From Acarospora socialis (lineage: Eukaryota; Ascomycota; Lecanoromycetes; Acarosporales; Acarosporaceae): a stretch of 64,000 nucleotides of DNA. The stretch covers positions 930,001 to 994,000 of the forward strand of contig JAMYGW020000004.1 in NCBI GenBank assembly GCA_025617375.2. The letters are read 5' to 3'. Both the position numbers and the translations under genes were made by a program. Positions 10,300 to 23,200 of the stretch are shown piece by piece; positions within the stretch are counted from its first letter, which is position 1; each line of letters starts with the position of its first letter. The notes beneath the pieces were generated by a model. It saw nothing but the letters and a program-made list of their open reading frames with translations, ran no database searches and was not told the origin of the DNA.

Positions 10300-13200
10300 A
10301 TGACGGATTTCTTCCGCCTTAATCCTCCACCTCCGCCGCCGCCGCCGCCGCCAGCTCCTCCCCTTCCACCTCAGAGATATGCCAATCGAGCGACGAGCGC
10401 GCTCGTGAGACTCGCTCAGCCGTTGTTCTATGGTTCGCGACCGTCTAGCGCCCAGGCAAACCGTCCAGATGATCTTAGAGGAGGCTTTCGCCAGAGCGCC
10501 CCACGAAGCTCCAGGTGAGAATGACCTTTTCCAAGCACTCTGTCAAGCCGCGGGCTTTGAAGAGCTGGCTGTGATAGTCTATCAGGCATGCTGACAGAGT
10601 ATCCAGTCCGTTATCGTCCAGAACCACTGCGCATAAGACAGGCATACCCATCGCCGCCCTCGACATTTCTCCGAGGCGCACACATGTCGTCCTAGCGGGT
10701 CGAGAGATATTGAAGACTGTCAGGGTCTCCGGTACGACATGTGCGGAGGAGTTCAATCTCCGTTCTGCTATTATAGCTTACGCATCTACGCACATCCCGG
10801 TTGCTGGTGCTATATCAGCGACGCATAAAGATCAGCTAGCGGCGAGCGACGTGAAATGGTCTCATGGCAGATACGACAGTACTATTGTCACAGCTGCGGT
10901 CAATGGCAGGATCGTTGTATATGATGTTAACCGTACGGGCGTTGAACTCGCTCGCCTGCACGAACATAATCGACAGGTCCACAGACTTGCTTTCAACCCA
11001 TTTGAAGGCGCCCTACTGCTATCCGGAAGTCAAGACACTACTGTCAAATTATGGGATCTGAGAGCTCTTTCTGGAGATCGAAGTGTCATGACTTGCCGCA
11101 GTAGCCACAGATATATCGGAAACAACGAAGGTGTACGTGATCTGAAATGGTCACCAACAGATGTGTTCGAGTTTGCAACAGGCACAGACAATGGAGTTGT
11201 CCAGAGGTGGGATATGCGCAAGACAAATGCCCCCTTGCTCAAGATCAACGCCCATGAGAAGACCTGCCTTTCGATCGATTGGCACCCGGATGGCATTCAC
11301 CTAGCGAGTGCATCGGCAGATAAGAATGTCAAGGTATGGGACTTTACATCTACGGACCGGAGACTCAAGCCTTCGTGCGAGTTCAGAGCTCCGCAAGCTG
11401 TTCGCAACGTACGTTGGCGCCCTCCGTGCTGGTCTACCGAAACACACTCGCATGGAAGCTGGCAGTGCACGCACTTGGCGACTTCATACGACCAACGAGA
11501 CCCTCGAGTTCATCTATGGGATTTCAGACGCCCGAACATTCCATTTCGCGAATTTGACCGCTACAACAGTGCCCCAACTGATCTTCTATGGCATTCCCAA
11601 GAACTACTCTGGACTGTGGGCAATGAGGGCATGTTCACGCAAACTGATATTCACTTCGCACCGAAAGTACTGGAGAGGCGGACCTTGAACGCCCTCGATT
11701 GGTCCTCAAACGGAGATATTCTCTCTTTTTCACAGAAAAGACCCCAGCGTCGCAGTTCTGGGCTAGAGGACGCCTCTGCAGAATTTCTTAGCCACAGCAA
11801 AGGGAGAGGTAGCAGTGGTGAGAAACTAAGTGGCAGTCAGAGCGTGACCGATGGAAGTTTGGAGGATGGGTTCCTAAGTTCATCTCTCAAGAAACGCCAC
11901 AGCAAGACCTCAAGCACAAGGTCCTCCAAGTCTCTCGGGGGTACGCCTCCATCTGCCAGCAGCAATACGGTTGTCATAAACCTCGACAAGGCAATGGAAG
12001 AAAATGGTGTATATAAGCCATCTCAGGCCATAGTGTGGGTCCATGTTGTTGGTATTTTTGATCTGGAAGCCTTCTGTTATCTTGCAAAGGAATACACCAC
12101 GCTATCTGAGGTGCCAAAAGAATGTGTCTCTTCATATAGGCTGGGTCAAAATTTGCGAAAACTTTGCGATGAGAATGCCGCACATGCCTACTTCGCCGGG
12201 CATTATCGGCTGTCGCAAAGCTGGAGAATCCTAGGTTTAGCTATTGGGAAAGAACTTGAGATAAGAGTTTCGAAGAGCATATTGAACAGTCAGGAAGACC
12301 AGGCTACTCACAAGTGCCGTCAATCGACCTTCTACCGCGAGCAACGTCAACGCACCCTTCCCGCCACAAAGGCTGAAAATTTCAAAGAGCATATGTTCAA
12401 AACTCCTAATGAGACCGATCAGATTTCTTCCGTTGCACCTCTTATCGTGGAGAGTACCTCAAACATGACGACGCCGCTCGTCAAGCCAATGTCCGGACCG
12501 CCGGTACCCAGAGATCTTCCACTGGATTTGTATGATCTCAATGAAAATTACTCCCGAGGCATAGATCAGACAGATTCTAGAGCTCCTCCGAGTACGAGAA
12601 TTGTTGAGTCAGGCACCGATGCAGTGGCTATCTCTGTCCGTCGTAGGAGTAGCCATGATCTTGATGACGTGGTTCTCGATGAACAGAATGCACTAGGCGC
12701 GGAAGAGTCCCAGGAGTGGAGAGACAGGTTTCAGGAAGAGCGCAGGACTGCTATGGAGAATTACAGGCCTTTGCCAAGACCTGTGTTACGGCTAGACGAT
12801 CCTGGACATGTAGGGGTGGATATGCAGGATCAATATCTGAGCCGACACGATTCCAATGAAAGTTTTCAGATGTTCTCCGCCTCCACGGATAGTTCCCATC
12901 GTGCCAGATCAGTGGCTAGTTCTTTCGCGGGTAGTGAGAAACTGGGAACGTTGGGTTCGATTCCGGAGAGGTGGAGCCAACAATACCTTCATCAGGCGGG
13001 GACAAAGTCAGACGATGACAGAGCGACAGTCCAAGACGATCATGAATCTCAAAATCAGATTACAACTACACCAGCCAAGGAGCGAACAGCACAGACCAAG
13101 ATATCAGTTTCGCCCGAAGCCACTGAACTCTCGTCCCGAGACAGTTTGAGATACCACGACGACAGTGACATTACCGTCTTCCCAAATTTCGGGCAGGGAA

Positions 13201-14414
13201 ATAGCCAGACTGACTTGCGCTCTGCAATTCGTCAATCGCACTCAGATTCTTCTGCAAAACTAATAGTCGATTCCCGTCCAACTTATACAGGTGTCCCCAG
13301 TCAGGGCCATCTTATCATTCCAGCAAATCCAGAATCAAATAACCTCAATGAGTTCTTCATGCCTTCAGATTTGCAGCTGCAGATGAAGGACTTGGCCTGT
13401 ACAGCAACGACCCTTGATCCGCCGTGGACGGCTACGAATATGCTGCCGCATCTCGTTGACTATTACACCCAGAACCTCTCAGACGTGCAGATGCCCGCGC
13501 ATCTACTTTTCCTGCTCCAAGCTAATCTGGAGTCTATGATAGTAACCCAGTTTATGGTGAAACATCAAGCCGAAGCATTGCTCACAGCGTACCACGCGCA
13601 ACTGTACTCTTTAGGACTCTACGTAACTGCTGCCAAGGTGCGCAAACTTTCTGGTCGAACGTCTATGGATCTTACCGAGCAAGGTATGACCGAAATGGAT
13701 GTGCGTTTGTGGTGCAGGCAGTGCGAGAAGCCCTTGGAGAACCGAAGGAAACACAGGGCAAGTAAACCAAGTCAGTGGGTCTGTGGACGGTGCGAGACTA
13801 TCCAAGCACCCTGCGCAGTGTGCTGGGAAAGAAAAGGCCCACTTACTCCTGTCAGTTCCGACTCCACTTCACTGGACGGGATGTTCGGTGAACGACAAAA
13901 GAATAGACTAGGACGCGGAGCCCAGGCACTTTGGTCTTCTTGTCTCACCTGTGGTCATGGCGGCCATGATGGTTGTCTTCAAGCTTGGTTCGAAGATGCA
14001 GATAGCAGTGAAGGTGGGTGTCCTGTACAGGGCTGCTTGCATGATTGTGTGGCCGGTATACGCAGGGACCAGAAGTTCAGAAAAATTGCAGAAGAGAAAA
14101 CCAAGCGGAAGAGGGGCCTTGCGAAGAGAGATTCCTGGGTTGCGGGAGAGAGCAAAGCGGTTGAGAAGGCGCGAGGTGCGCTGCAAGCGGGCATCCTAGG
14201 AGACGGAGGCGGAGGCATTTGGAGTGAGGCAGATGCAGGTCTTCTCAGCGGTGTATTTGGCATCGGTGCCGGTGCTGTGAAGAGAGTGAGACTGGTGGCT
14301 CCGGACGAACAACAGCAGGAGCCTGTTGAGGAGCAGATGCCCTCTAAAGCGCGTCCTATACCTCAGCGCTCTAGCATTTCCGGCGGGGGTATGTCTAGGT
14401 ACTCGGCGGATTGA
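10300..14414 (+). CDS. RTC1: SEA complex WD40 protein Rtc1/Sea2 (WDR24 homologue)
   Basis: Component of the SEACAT/GATOR2 complex at the vacuole, which acts upstream of TORC1 in amino-acid signalling. Two exons: 10300-10514 and 10607-14414, giving about 1340 residues. The intron (GTGAGA...TCCAG) restores the frame into [16 protein letters not shown], the start of the beta-propeller. WD repeats fill about residues 100-430 (for example [18 protein letters not shown] and [15 protein letters not shown]). A long Ser-rich linker follows. The C-terminal RING/zinc-ribbon (about 1105-1217) has the pattern [28 protein letters not shown] and [17 protein letters not shown]. The N-terminus carries an unusual run of about ten prolines. 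An in-frame ATG at 10285 is an alternative start five codons earlier. Confidence 0.92.
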
Positions 14415-14734
14415 GTGTCTGTTGCTTACTAGCGATGATACCACTGCATAGCGCTGGCGAATTTGTTTCCTTGATTTCTGTACCTCTTAATCGGCGGTAA
14501 GGCATGTCTAATTCGAGTAGGGTCTTGTACAATTATGTAGATTAAGGATTCAAGCACTCATTGTTGGAGTGCAGGATGAGCTCCCCTTAACTGTTGGCTG
14601 ACGTAATGAAGATGCGGCCTTCATCTATCCCACAAGGGACTCGTACAATACATCTAATAATATTGACCGCTCTCAACTACAACGTCATTCAACAAAGAGC
14701 TGCCTTGGAATCGAGTCTTTACTTCCGCTTGGTC
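14415..14734. other. Intergenic region between RTC1 and the NDUFAF3-like gene
   Basis: The 320 bases hold the RTC1 3' end and the promoter of the next gene. The frame of the next gene stays open upstream to 14594 with an earlier in-frame ATG, but the encoded residues look unlike a presequence, so I treat this part as untranslated. Confidence 0.4.
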
Positions 14735-15577
14735 ATGTTGCCTCCCTCCGTACAGTTACTCCGAGCTCTCCGCTCCATGGAGCTCCTACAAACCTCTCTA
14801 CGCACAACACAGAAACGATCACAGCTCTGCCAAAGCAAAGTCACAGCTTGTCCAGCAGCGTACCGCTCATCACTTCCTTTGGGACTCCTCTCACAACACC
14901 GCCAATTCTCCCAAACCACAAGCCGCCATGCTACCAAACCAAGCACCACGGACCGCGGTCCTCCCTCTCAAGAAGACACCCAGACGGATTTCGGCGCCCT
15001 GAACGTTCTCGGCAATACGCCCGCCCCCACAACTTCCATCGATGCCTGCCTCAGCGATGGGTTCCATCTCGACAACGGCCTCAAGATCGGTGGAGGTAGT
15101 GGCTGCTTGCTGGTGGCTGGGGAGGCCTTCAGTTGGAGGCCTTGGGAGGCGTTTGGTAGCGGAGGTGATGAGCGGAAGAGACGGATGTTGAACGAGAGAG
15201 GCCAGTGGGACGTGCCGAAGGAGGCGTGGGGAGTGCTGGACCTGGTGTGGCCGAAGCCGGGTATGTGCCTCACCGCTGTCCGGAACTCGCCTTGCGTTTC
15301 GTTTCACCATAAACACCTATTTCCGTACCGGGGCGCGACCTAACATTCTGAAAACTAGAGGGGAAGCTGATACATTGCAGATCTTCTCATCCTGGGTTTA
15401 GGGGCCAACACGTATCCCATCTCCCCGCAAACGAGGAAGTATATCAACTCCTTTGGCATCCGGGTCGATATACAGGACACCAGGAATGCCGCGGCGCAGT
15501 TCAATCTGTTGGCTACGGAGAGAGGGGTTAGCAGTGTAGCGGCGGCCATGATTCCCATCGGTTGGAAAGGTCCGTGA
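14735..15577 (+). CDS. NDUFAF3/DUF498-type mitochondrial complex I assembly factor
   Basis: Member of the Mth938-like DUF498 family; the animal homologue NDUFAF3 helps build the Q module of respiratory complex I. Exons 14735-15260 and 15381-15577 give 240 residues. The intron (GTATGT...TTGCAG, 120 bases) joins WPKP to DLLILGLGANTYPISPQTR in phase. The conserved core is visible: DGFHLDNGLKIGGGSGCLLV, the acidic W-rich link, LLILGLGA and GIRVDIQDTRNAAAQFNLLATER. The first about 70 residues are rich in R, S, T and L (RQFSQTTSRHATKP) and fit a mitochondrial presequence. The start is uncertain; a second in-frame ATG at 14774 would also leave a good presequence. Confidence 0.87.
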
Positions 15578-16203
15578 CGTGTGAGAGTTTTGTATAATTA
15601 TAGGCCAACCGAAGGCGCAGCCCGGCGGTGTCTTCCATCCTAAATAGACAGCTACTCTGGCTATGTTTCATGGGATTAGGTTCCACATAATTGTCACTGT
15701 TGTGCATTACTCGAGTACGTACGGTAAACATGAGCAAATATTCAACAAAATTTGTATTGGTGCCAAGGATTGCAGTTCCCACTTATACTGAAAACCAAGC
15801 AGACACCGCCAGCAGGTGCTTGAACAGGATGTAGAAAACTTCGCCAGAGTTACAATCAAAGCTCGACTTGGTCACAATAATGACAGTTTTCCCAACTCTC
15901 AAGAATTGAAGTTATGATTCTAGTGTAGGATACTGATCCACCCAATCTATGTCAGAAGACAATTTGCACCGTGGAAACATCTGACCACGGCGCCTGTTCC
16001 TAAAATAGTAGATGAAGGTCATGCGAGAATATCGCTAACTTAGTCCTTGTTGTCCACCGTACACCGTTCCTACCTTACTGTACCTCTGTTCCAACTCGGA
16101 ACCATTCTTGGTATACATGTATAAGACTGGAACGGCATATCTCTCGGTGAAATCCAAATCATACATAGAAGTGTAGGGCTACACTTGTTATTCCTTCGCC
16201 AAT
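15578..16203. other. Intergenic region between the NDUFAF3-like gene and PHO8
   Basis: The 626 bases are somewhat AT-rich with no coding frame I can support. The block should contain the 3' end of the upstream gene and the PHO8 promoter. I see no clear CACGTG/CACGTT Pho4-type site close to the PHO8 start. Confidence 0.4.
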
Positions 16204-18115
16204 ATGGCTCGGGGTGAAGAACCACTGTTACAGCGTCCATCAAGTGATGCATCTGATGACAGGAACGTCGAAGAGGAGGATGCCCTCCTGACCGGCCAGC
16301 AAATACCTCGCCATCGCCGTCGAAAAGCGTACAGCTGGCCTTTCTGGCGCGAAGTCGGTCTCTTTGCATGGGCCCTTATCGCAACTGCAGCCGTCATACT
16401 TCTCGCCGTGATGTATCAACACCAGCAAAGTACCTCCTCAGACAAAAAGGGCAGACCGAGCGGGAAACGAAACCTGATCTTCATGGTGTCCGATGGCATG
16501 GGTCCGACGAGTCTGTCGTTAACGAGGAGCTTCAGACAAGTTCAGAGCGGGTTGCCGCCTGGCGATGTGCTAGTTTTGGACAAGCATCTGATTGGGAGTT
16601 CGCGGACGAGATCGACCAGTAGCTTGATAACGGACTCGGCTGCCGGCGCGACAGCATTCTCCTGTGGTCTGAAGAGTTACAATGGAGCGATATCTGTGCT
16701 GCCGGATCACAGTCCTTGTGGAACAGTAATGGAAGCGGCGAAAAGAGCAGGGTATATGACGGGTTTAGTGGTTACCACCCGGATCACGGACGCCACTCCA
16801 GCATGCTTCGCTGCACATGCGAATTTACGGTCGGAGGAAGACATGATCGCGGAGCAGGAGGTCGGTTACCATCCACTTGGTAGAGTGGTTGATTTGATGC
16901 TTGGAGGCGGACGTTGTCATTTCCTCCCGAATACGGCGCACGGATCCTGCAGAAATGATGGGAAGGACGTTCTGGACATGGCCAGCAAGAAGAACTTCAG
17001 CTACGTGGGAGATCGGGAGGGTTTCGATGGGCTCAACCTCGGGAGCTCTGTCAAGCTGCCTTTACTGGGCCTCTTTGCTGATGCCGATATTCCATATGAG
17101 GTGGATCGGAGGAATATGGAAAGCACTTATCCATCGCTTGACGAGATGGCTCAGACGGCCCTGAAGGCCTTAAGCGAGGCGACGAAGGATAGCGATAAGG
17201 GATTCTTCTTGATGATTGAAGGAAGCAGAATCGATCATGCCGGGCACGGCAACGATCCTGTCGCGCAGGTGCATGAGGTTCTAGCGTATGACAAGGCGTT
17301 TGCCAGCGTGCTAGACTTCTTAGAGAAGGATGGCACGGACGGTGTGTTGGTCGGGACGAGCGACCATGAGACGGGAGGTCTAGCTACGGCGAGACGTAAG
17401 TTTGCTGATACACACTGCCTTATAGAGGCAAGTCTGCTGACACGACCTAGAGCTCTCTGAAGCGTATCCAGAGTACCTTTGGTACCCTGGCGTCCTCGCC
17501 AACGCCTCTCATTCTGCTGAGAATCTTGCCTACCAGTTGCGAGATCACATGGCAGCCCACAGCTCTGAAAGGTCGGAGGATCTTAAGACCTTTATCAACA
17601 AGCATCTTCTGCAACAAGGTCTCGGCGTCTACGATGCGACCGATGATGAGATCAACTCGATACTTCATCACCCCGACCCATGGCCAGCGTCTTATGTTTT
17701 CGCCGATATCATCAGCAGGAGAGCTCAGGTCGGCTGGAGTACTCATGGACATTCAGGTAAGCCCACCCACAGCAAACTCCAAGCCCATGCCAACACCTTC
17801 CTAACCTCCTCCACAGCCCTGGACGTAAACATCTACACCTCGTGCCCTACCAAAGCCAAGGCCCTCGTCGGCAATCACGAAAACACCGAGATCGGCGACT
17901 TCATCAGCACCTACCTAGATCTCGATCTCAAGACCATCACAGAAGAGCTCAAGCGGAAAGGCCCTGCTTTCGACACAGCCTCCGCGACAGGCGAGCAAAT
18001 CAGCTGGATGGGAAAGCTGCCTAGTGAAGACAAGGAATTGGATGGTTTCGATCATTACCACGGAAACTTCAAGCGGGACTTGGAGCACAGGCACTGCGGT
18101 TCATGCGGTTTGTAG
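16204..18115 (+). CDS. PHO8: Vacuolar alkaline phosphatase
   Basis: Zinc/magnesium phosphomonoesterase of the vacuole, a type II membrane protein. Three exons: 16204-17395, 17451-17756 and 17817-18115, giving 598 residues. A short cytosolic tail with acidic and dileucine-like residues (EEPLLQ, EDALLT) is followed by one transmembrane segment at about 52-71. Catalytic features: metal ligand in MVSDGMGPTS (Asp97), nucleophile Ser145 in TDSAAGATAFSCG, the EGSRIDHAGHGND metal loop and TSDHETGG. The introns fall inside conserved stretches: one joins GLATAR to QLSEAYPE, the other joins THGHS to ALDVNIYTS, the third metal-binding His region. Family dileucine signals direct Pho8 to the vacuole by the AP-3 route; that is inferred here. 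Confidence 0.95.
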
Positions 18116-18934
18116 TATTGAATTTTCCGGCGTCCGGGACCCTGTACAATCACTCAGGTCTAATCTTCACGGCGTTTCATTGAGCGGTACAGCTAGCGTA
18201 CTCAATACCCAATCGAGGAATCTTTCTCTCGTTGAATTATCATGCCCCTTGCTTTCTCGGCGAATTTATCGTACGTGAGACTTAGTGTTCGCCAAGGCAT
18301 GTGGGCGGCCTTCAGATTATCATCATCATCAATCTAGCTACACGAACTTTTCCTCTGATCCAGTCTCGCCATAATGACCACTGCTTAGGGCTTCCTGGTT
18401 TTGAAGTGAGGGGAAGGGCGTATGGCATAGTAGGTGATGAGTTGTATGTTAGTGAAGAAGGCTTACCGGCGCTTCGATCATGAGATGAGAGCAAGGGACT
18501 GATTGATCTCTTAATCATGGTTGAAGTTTCAAGATCCCGTTCACGTAGCAATCAGAACGTAGGCAACTTATACACGTAGCTTCTATTCAGGCTCAAGACA
18601 CCAGCAACGTGAAAAATGCAAGCTCTCGCTGACTACTCGTACACGGATCTAAGCTTTCTTGCAGGAAAAACGCCAGTGATGCAACGAGTCGCCTGTGAGG
18701 TGTCGTAGAAACAGCTGAAGAATACCCGCAAACAGAGTGCAGTCGATGCTGCTGTGAACGCCGTCTTCCAATAAAAGCCAAACCCCCCACCGAGCATGAA
18801 CGAATCTGTAGTCGTCGGTTCGTTGAGTCGTAGCGGTGCTGAGTAGATCGCCACCCTTATATATGGTCCTGCTCTATCCACTGTATCCACCTCCGCGCCA
18901 AAGCATCATCATCTACCACCGACGTCACAGATTG

Positions 18935-18936
<2 letters not shown>
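18116..18936. other. Intergenic region between PHO8 and the GA repeat
   Basis: About 820 bases between PHO8 and the microsatellite, downstream of both flanking genes. The open frames are short and one of them merely translates the GA repeat. I see nothing else to annotate. Confidence 0.4.
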
Positions 18937-19028
<92 letters not shown>

Positions 19029-19035
19029 GAGAGAG
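18937..19035. repeat. (GA)n microsatellite
   Basis: An uninterrupted run of 42 GA units covers 18937-19020. After a single C there is a further short (AG)n run to about 19035. The repeat ends only about eight bases beyond the stop codon of the minus-strand Myb/SANT-like gene. On that transcript it would be a long CU tract at the start of the 3' untranslated region. The open frame across it (alternating R-E) is an artefact. Confidence 0.97.
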
Positions 19036-19042
19036 TGGGCGA

Positions 19043-20206
19043 TCATGGGGTATACGGTCGCAGATGATCAAAGTGCGGACTCTCCCCCCCAAGCAGCTCG
19101 GGACTGCCGACATTGGACTCGTCCACGGTCGGTGGTGGCTGTGCGCGTGGAACCTGCGCGAAGCAGTCCGGGTGCAGCTCCTCCCACTTGCGGGCGCAGT
19201 ACTTCGCGGGCCAGCGCTCAGTAGCGCCAAAGTCGAGCATCTGCTTCGTGTCAGTGGCCTTTCTCGACTTGGGGAGTGGGAGGAGGGACAACAGACCTTG
19301 GTGGAGATGATGTCGAATCGGAATTGCTCCCAGTATCGGTAGGCTTGTTCGAGCGCGTCGACCTGTGCGGGTCGGTCTCAGTGAATGGTGTTCCTGGTAG
19401 CTTGGAGATGCTCGCGATACTTACGTCTCGCTCGGTCCATACCCGCATCCGTTCGCGTAGTCGCTTCAGACGCATCTGTAAGGCGGGAACCTGGTAGACT
19501 TTGCCCAGATCCGTCTGAAAGCGCAGTGCGATGTCCTTCCAGGGTAGATTTTCCTCGTCTTTCAGCCGTAGAAGTAGTGTTTCTTCCTCGCTGAGCTCGG
19601 TCTGAGTCGTGTTGGACGTTGCTCTTTTCCTCCGCTTCGGGACGGAGTCTGCGACGTCTTCGTCGTCTCGCGAACGCTTCAGGGCATGGGTCTGAGGGTT
19701 GAGAGATGATTCCGCAGCTGAAGTTGCAGATTCGGCCTTGCTGGTCCGAGAATGGATCTGCGAAACTCCAAAACTGCCGAAGTAGGGACTCGCTGGCCTC
19801 GGGGTGAAACGCGGCGACGAGATCAGTGTCGAGTCTTCTGCGTTTTCTTGCTTGATGCCGAGCGGGTTCGCTGCGAAAAAGACGTCTTCTACATTTCGAC
19901 CGAACGTGCGAGGGCTGCTCCTTGTCTTGGAAGGGCCCGACGAAAAGTCCGGTACTGGAGAGGGGAAGACTTGCGTCGCTTGAGGCGCGACAAATGGGCT
20001 GCTGTAGTCGACGGGATCGAGAAAGGACTATTTCCAGTTACAGGAGGCCCTTCAAACGGTGTGACGCTGGGTATGACGACGGCCACTGCTGTCTGGGGAC
20101 TTACGGTACTCGAAGGAGGCCACTCCGGTTCAGAGTAAGGGGGCATGCCCGTTATCTGACTTGGATACAGCACGTCGGCCATGCAAGCAAAGAGCTCAGT
20201 AGGCAT
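19043..20206 (-). CDS. Myb/SANT-like DNA-binding protein (copy 1)
   Basis: Four exons on the minus strand: 20206-20105, 20027-19425, 19362-19297 and 19240-19043, giving 322 residues; each junction keeps the frame (donors GTAAGT, GTAAGT, GTCTGT). The first half is Pro/Ser-rich with a basic cluster (PKRRKR). The C-terminal half holds two tandem helix-turn-helix modules. The first is LSEEETLLLRLKDEENLPWKDIALRF up to the RLKRLRERMRVWTE helix. The second is VDALEQAYRYWEQFRFDIISTKML up to RWPAKYCARKWEEL. This is the common fungal two-repeat Myb/SANT-like pattern. The frame stays open upstream to about 20407 without an ATG, so an earlier exon may exist. Two similar genes lie at the right end of the window. 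Target genes are unknown. Confidence 0.72.
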
Positions 20207-23200
20207 CAAATCCCGCCGTATGACCGATGAGAAACGGTTGTACGATGATACGTCGGAGGTGTGGATATATTGAGCAGTTCCGGTACGAAATTCGTCCCAC
20301 CGGAAACGCACCGAGCGGTCGAGCGGGTCAGGTAAGGCTGTCGGAGACTTACAGAAGTCCCCCAACGTGTGCCATGGAGGAATGTGGAGACGAAAGGAGT
20401 TTAATAGGTATCAACCTGGACATTGCATGAATGAGGCAGTGGAGAGACTCGGAGTCATGACCACTGCGCCAGATGCTGCGGACGCCGGGCACATCAAAAT
20501 ATGGTAGCACTCTGATGACGGTAAACAGAAATAACAGCAGCCAGCAGCCAACATAGTGCCCAAACGTTTCAGAGTATCGAACAGCCTCTCTTGTGGGTGA
20601 CCGTGCCACAGGAGTAGAGTAGTGTATGGGGGCCATTCCTCCCGGATATGCAAGTTAGCGCCTGGAAGCTGCTCTCTGACCCGGGAACGTTGGATCCTAC
20701 GAGGCCAGCCACTGCCTTGTCGAGAGAGCTTAGTAATACTGCTGGTACAGCTCTATAGCTATTCGATGCACCCATGGAGAACAGCGGTAGGAAAAAGCTC
20801 AAGGAGAAGGAAATTGAGTCTTCGTAAACCCTTGTTATTTCCTGAAGTGCACACATGAGATGATCAAAACTGATCTAAAGACATTAGCCTGGTAGAAAGC
20901 CGAAAATAGCGAATAGCGGCCACTAAGGTAAGTAGCATTTGACCTTCGTCGAAGACTAGCAGTAGTAAGGTACGAGTACATACTTACTCCATCCAAGGAG
21001 ACGCAATGTGTAGGTATAGCAACATAAAGTAACTTGTATAGGGTGTAAGGTGTATTGACGTATGATGCTATGTTTACCGTATCGACTTTAAGCTCACGAG
21101 CTGGTGGTCCTGCAATGATCCCCAGTGCAGCAAAGGATGCAAGTCAGCGGCATGGTACGAAGTACTGTGTAACTGTGTTTCCCCAGTAGCACACAGTCCC
21201 AGCCCTCCACGGGGACCTCAAGCACAGTTTCGTCTTATCTGGCGAATGAGCAAGTTCGGAGAATACCTTCCAGCAACGACTCAACGACTCAATCACAACG
21301 GAGGTGCGCCATGATCAGATACCTAGTGTACGTGTTCCACCCTCGGCAGCGGCGTCTGGCGCTTACCCAACAGAGTTTCATGTACTCTAGTTAACGTTTA
21401 TCGCTTACGAGCCGCAAGCCACGGTCTCAGAACGGCATGGCACCACGTGTTAGAAGCGGGTACCGAGCATGGGCGGTTCCACAAATATCTTCTCGTGGCC
21501 GCGGAGCTATGGCTTTACGAGTCTGGTGCGGAACCTTGATATAAAAAGCCAACAAGTTCGGAAGCGAGCATCACCTTGACCGGGTCCTGTACGAGAGTGT
21601 AAGAGTGTAACGTGGCTAAGCCCGTTGAGGATGCCTGAAATACCTTTCCATTTCGTAACATGCTGACCGTCCTGGTATGATCCTCGTGTGGCGTGCTACA
21701 ACAGGTAGCATCTTCTAAGAGTTTACATCAGCAACGCGGGAGGCCTGAATTGGCCCCGTCGCTGTCCACAGCATGCTTCTGAAACTCTCGGGAGGATGGG
21801 ATGGTGATCATGGCGGTCCCAGCATGTGTCAGACTCGAATACATCTGGAAATGCGATAGCTGATCACATCTCTGTTGGAACTGGAAGAATATGCGATGAC
21901 GGACCATTTTCGGATAGTAGATAAGGTCCACTGATAAGAAAGACACGGAGGACTGAAGGAAAGGACACGGAATAGAACCACTAAAATTCCAACAGTGTTG
22001 GATCAAGAGGTCTTTGTGCTCCGGCTCCCCTGTGCTCTTTCCTAAGATCATACGTAATTCGTCCGACACATGATATCGAGCATATGGGGTTCACCCTATG
22101 GCCCATTATCGCCTGAACCTTCCAATCTTCTGCAGGGCAATCGCCACGGTGTAGGTTCACTACGCGCATGGTGTTTTGAGGCCGATGAGGTGTATGCAAC
22201 CATGCAATCAATCCTCATCAGACACACTGATTTCCTCCTCAGGCTGGTACCGAATCCACCGCCCCAAGCACTCCAGAGCACGTCCATCCAGTCAAAGCTG
22301 CTCTATCTTTATATCAGCGACTGGCGGAGCAGGACGACCGAGTGTGGCTTCGTCGAGATGTGGGAAAGATGATCTATATGAAACCTGGCGTCAGCCAATC
22401 TCGCCCATGCTCAGCCTCGGTAGTCGTTGTCGTTATGTAGCTAGCTAAGGTAATGGTTGTTGCTATCCTTGAAGGGGTTACAGATAAAAGGACCGATAGT
22501 CGCGGCCTTGACAGGCTAGTATGCTTTAGCCTGGTTACACACAACCAGGATCTACTTGTTCCACGAGGGCTCATGCCTCGAAGAGGTTTGGTCCTGACGC
22601 TTCCCGGGGACCTTCCCTGTTCTTCAGCTGTAGATCTTCAAATTGCTTCTTTTGTGCACCAGAAATTATGTTTGGAGCTCTCGATGACTAGATGGTCATT
22701 ACCTGGTATACTTGCTCACAGTATTCTGCTGTAGGATGCCATGGCAGCTATTTCTGCCTGTGCACCGGTGTACCTTGGTGCAGATCTATCTATATCGGTG
22801 CTGTTCAAAGCAATGTCGACCGCCAACCAACTACGGACACCTCAATGACAGGACCGTCTCTACTAATTGACTTTCATGAGGGTATAAGCTGTTATGCAAT
22901 AGTCTTGAGCTTGTCCTTCGGTGTTCCCTGATGTTGTTTGGCAAGAGAGGTAATAAAGGTACCTTAGGCAAAGCACACCCTACCTCAGACTGCCTTGCTC
23001 TAGACGGCTCAGCCATCGCGCCAAGCACGCAGAGCGATCAGCCCAATAGGCGATCAATTACAATGCATACCAGCTGAGAGACGGACATCTCGAAGACTCC
23101 TCTTGGTGGCGGAGAGGAGACTAGACGGAATATGGCTACGACGGGTCCCAGGGTCTAATCGTAGATATATATTTACTGGTACTCGAGTACTGACGAGGTG

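Noticed and set aside
18836-19342. Plus-strand ORF encoding a long alternating Arg-Glu run
   Set aside because: It is only a translation of the GA microsatellite and lies opposite exons of the Myb/SANT-like gene.
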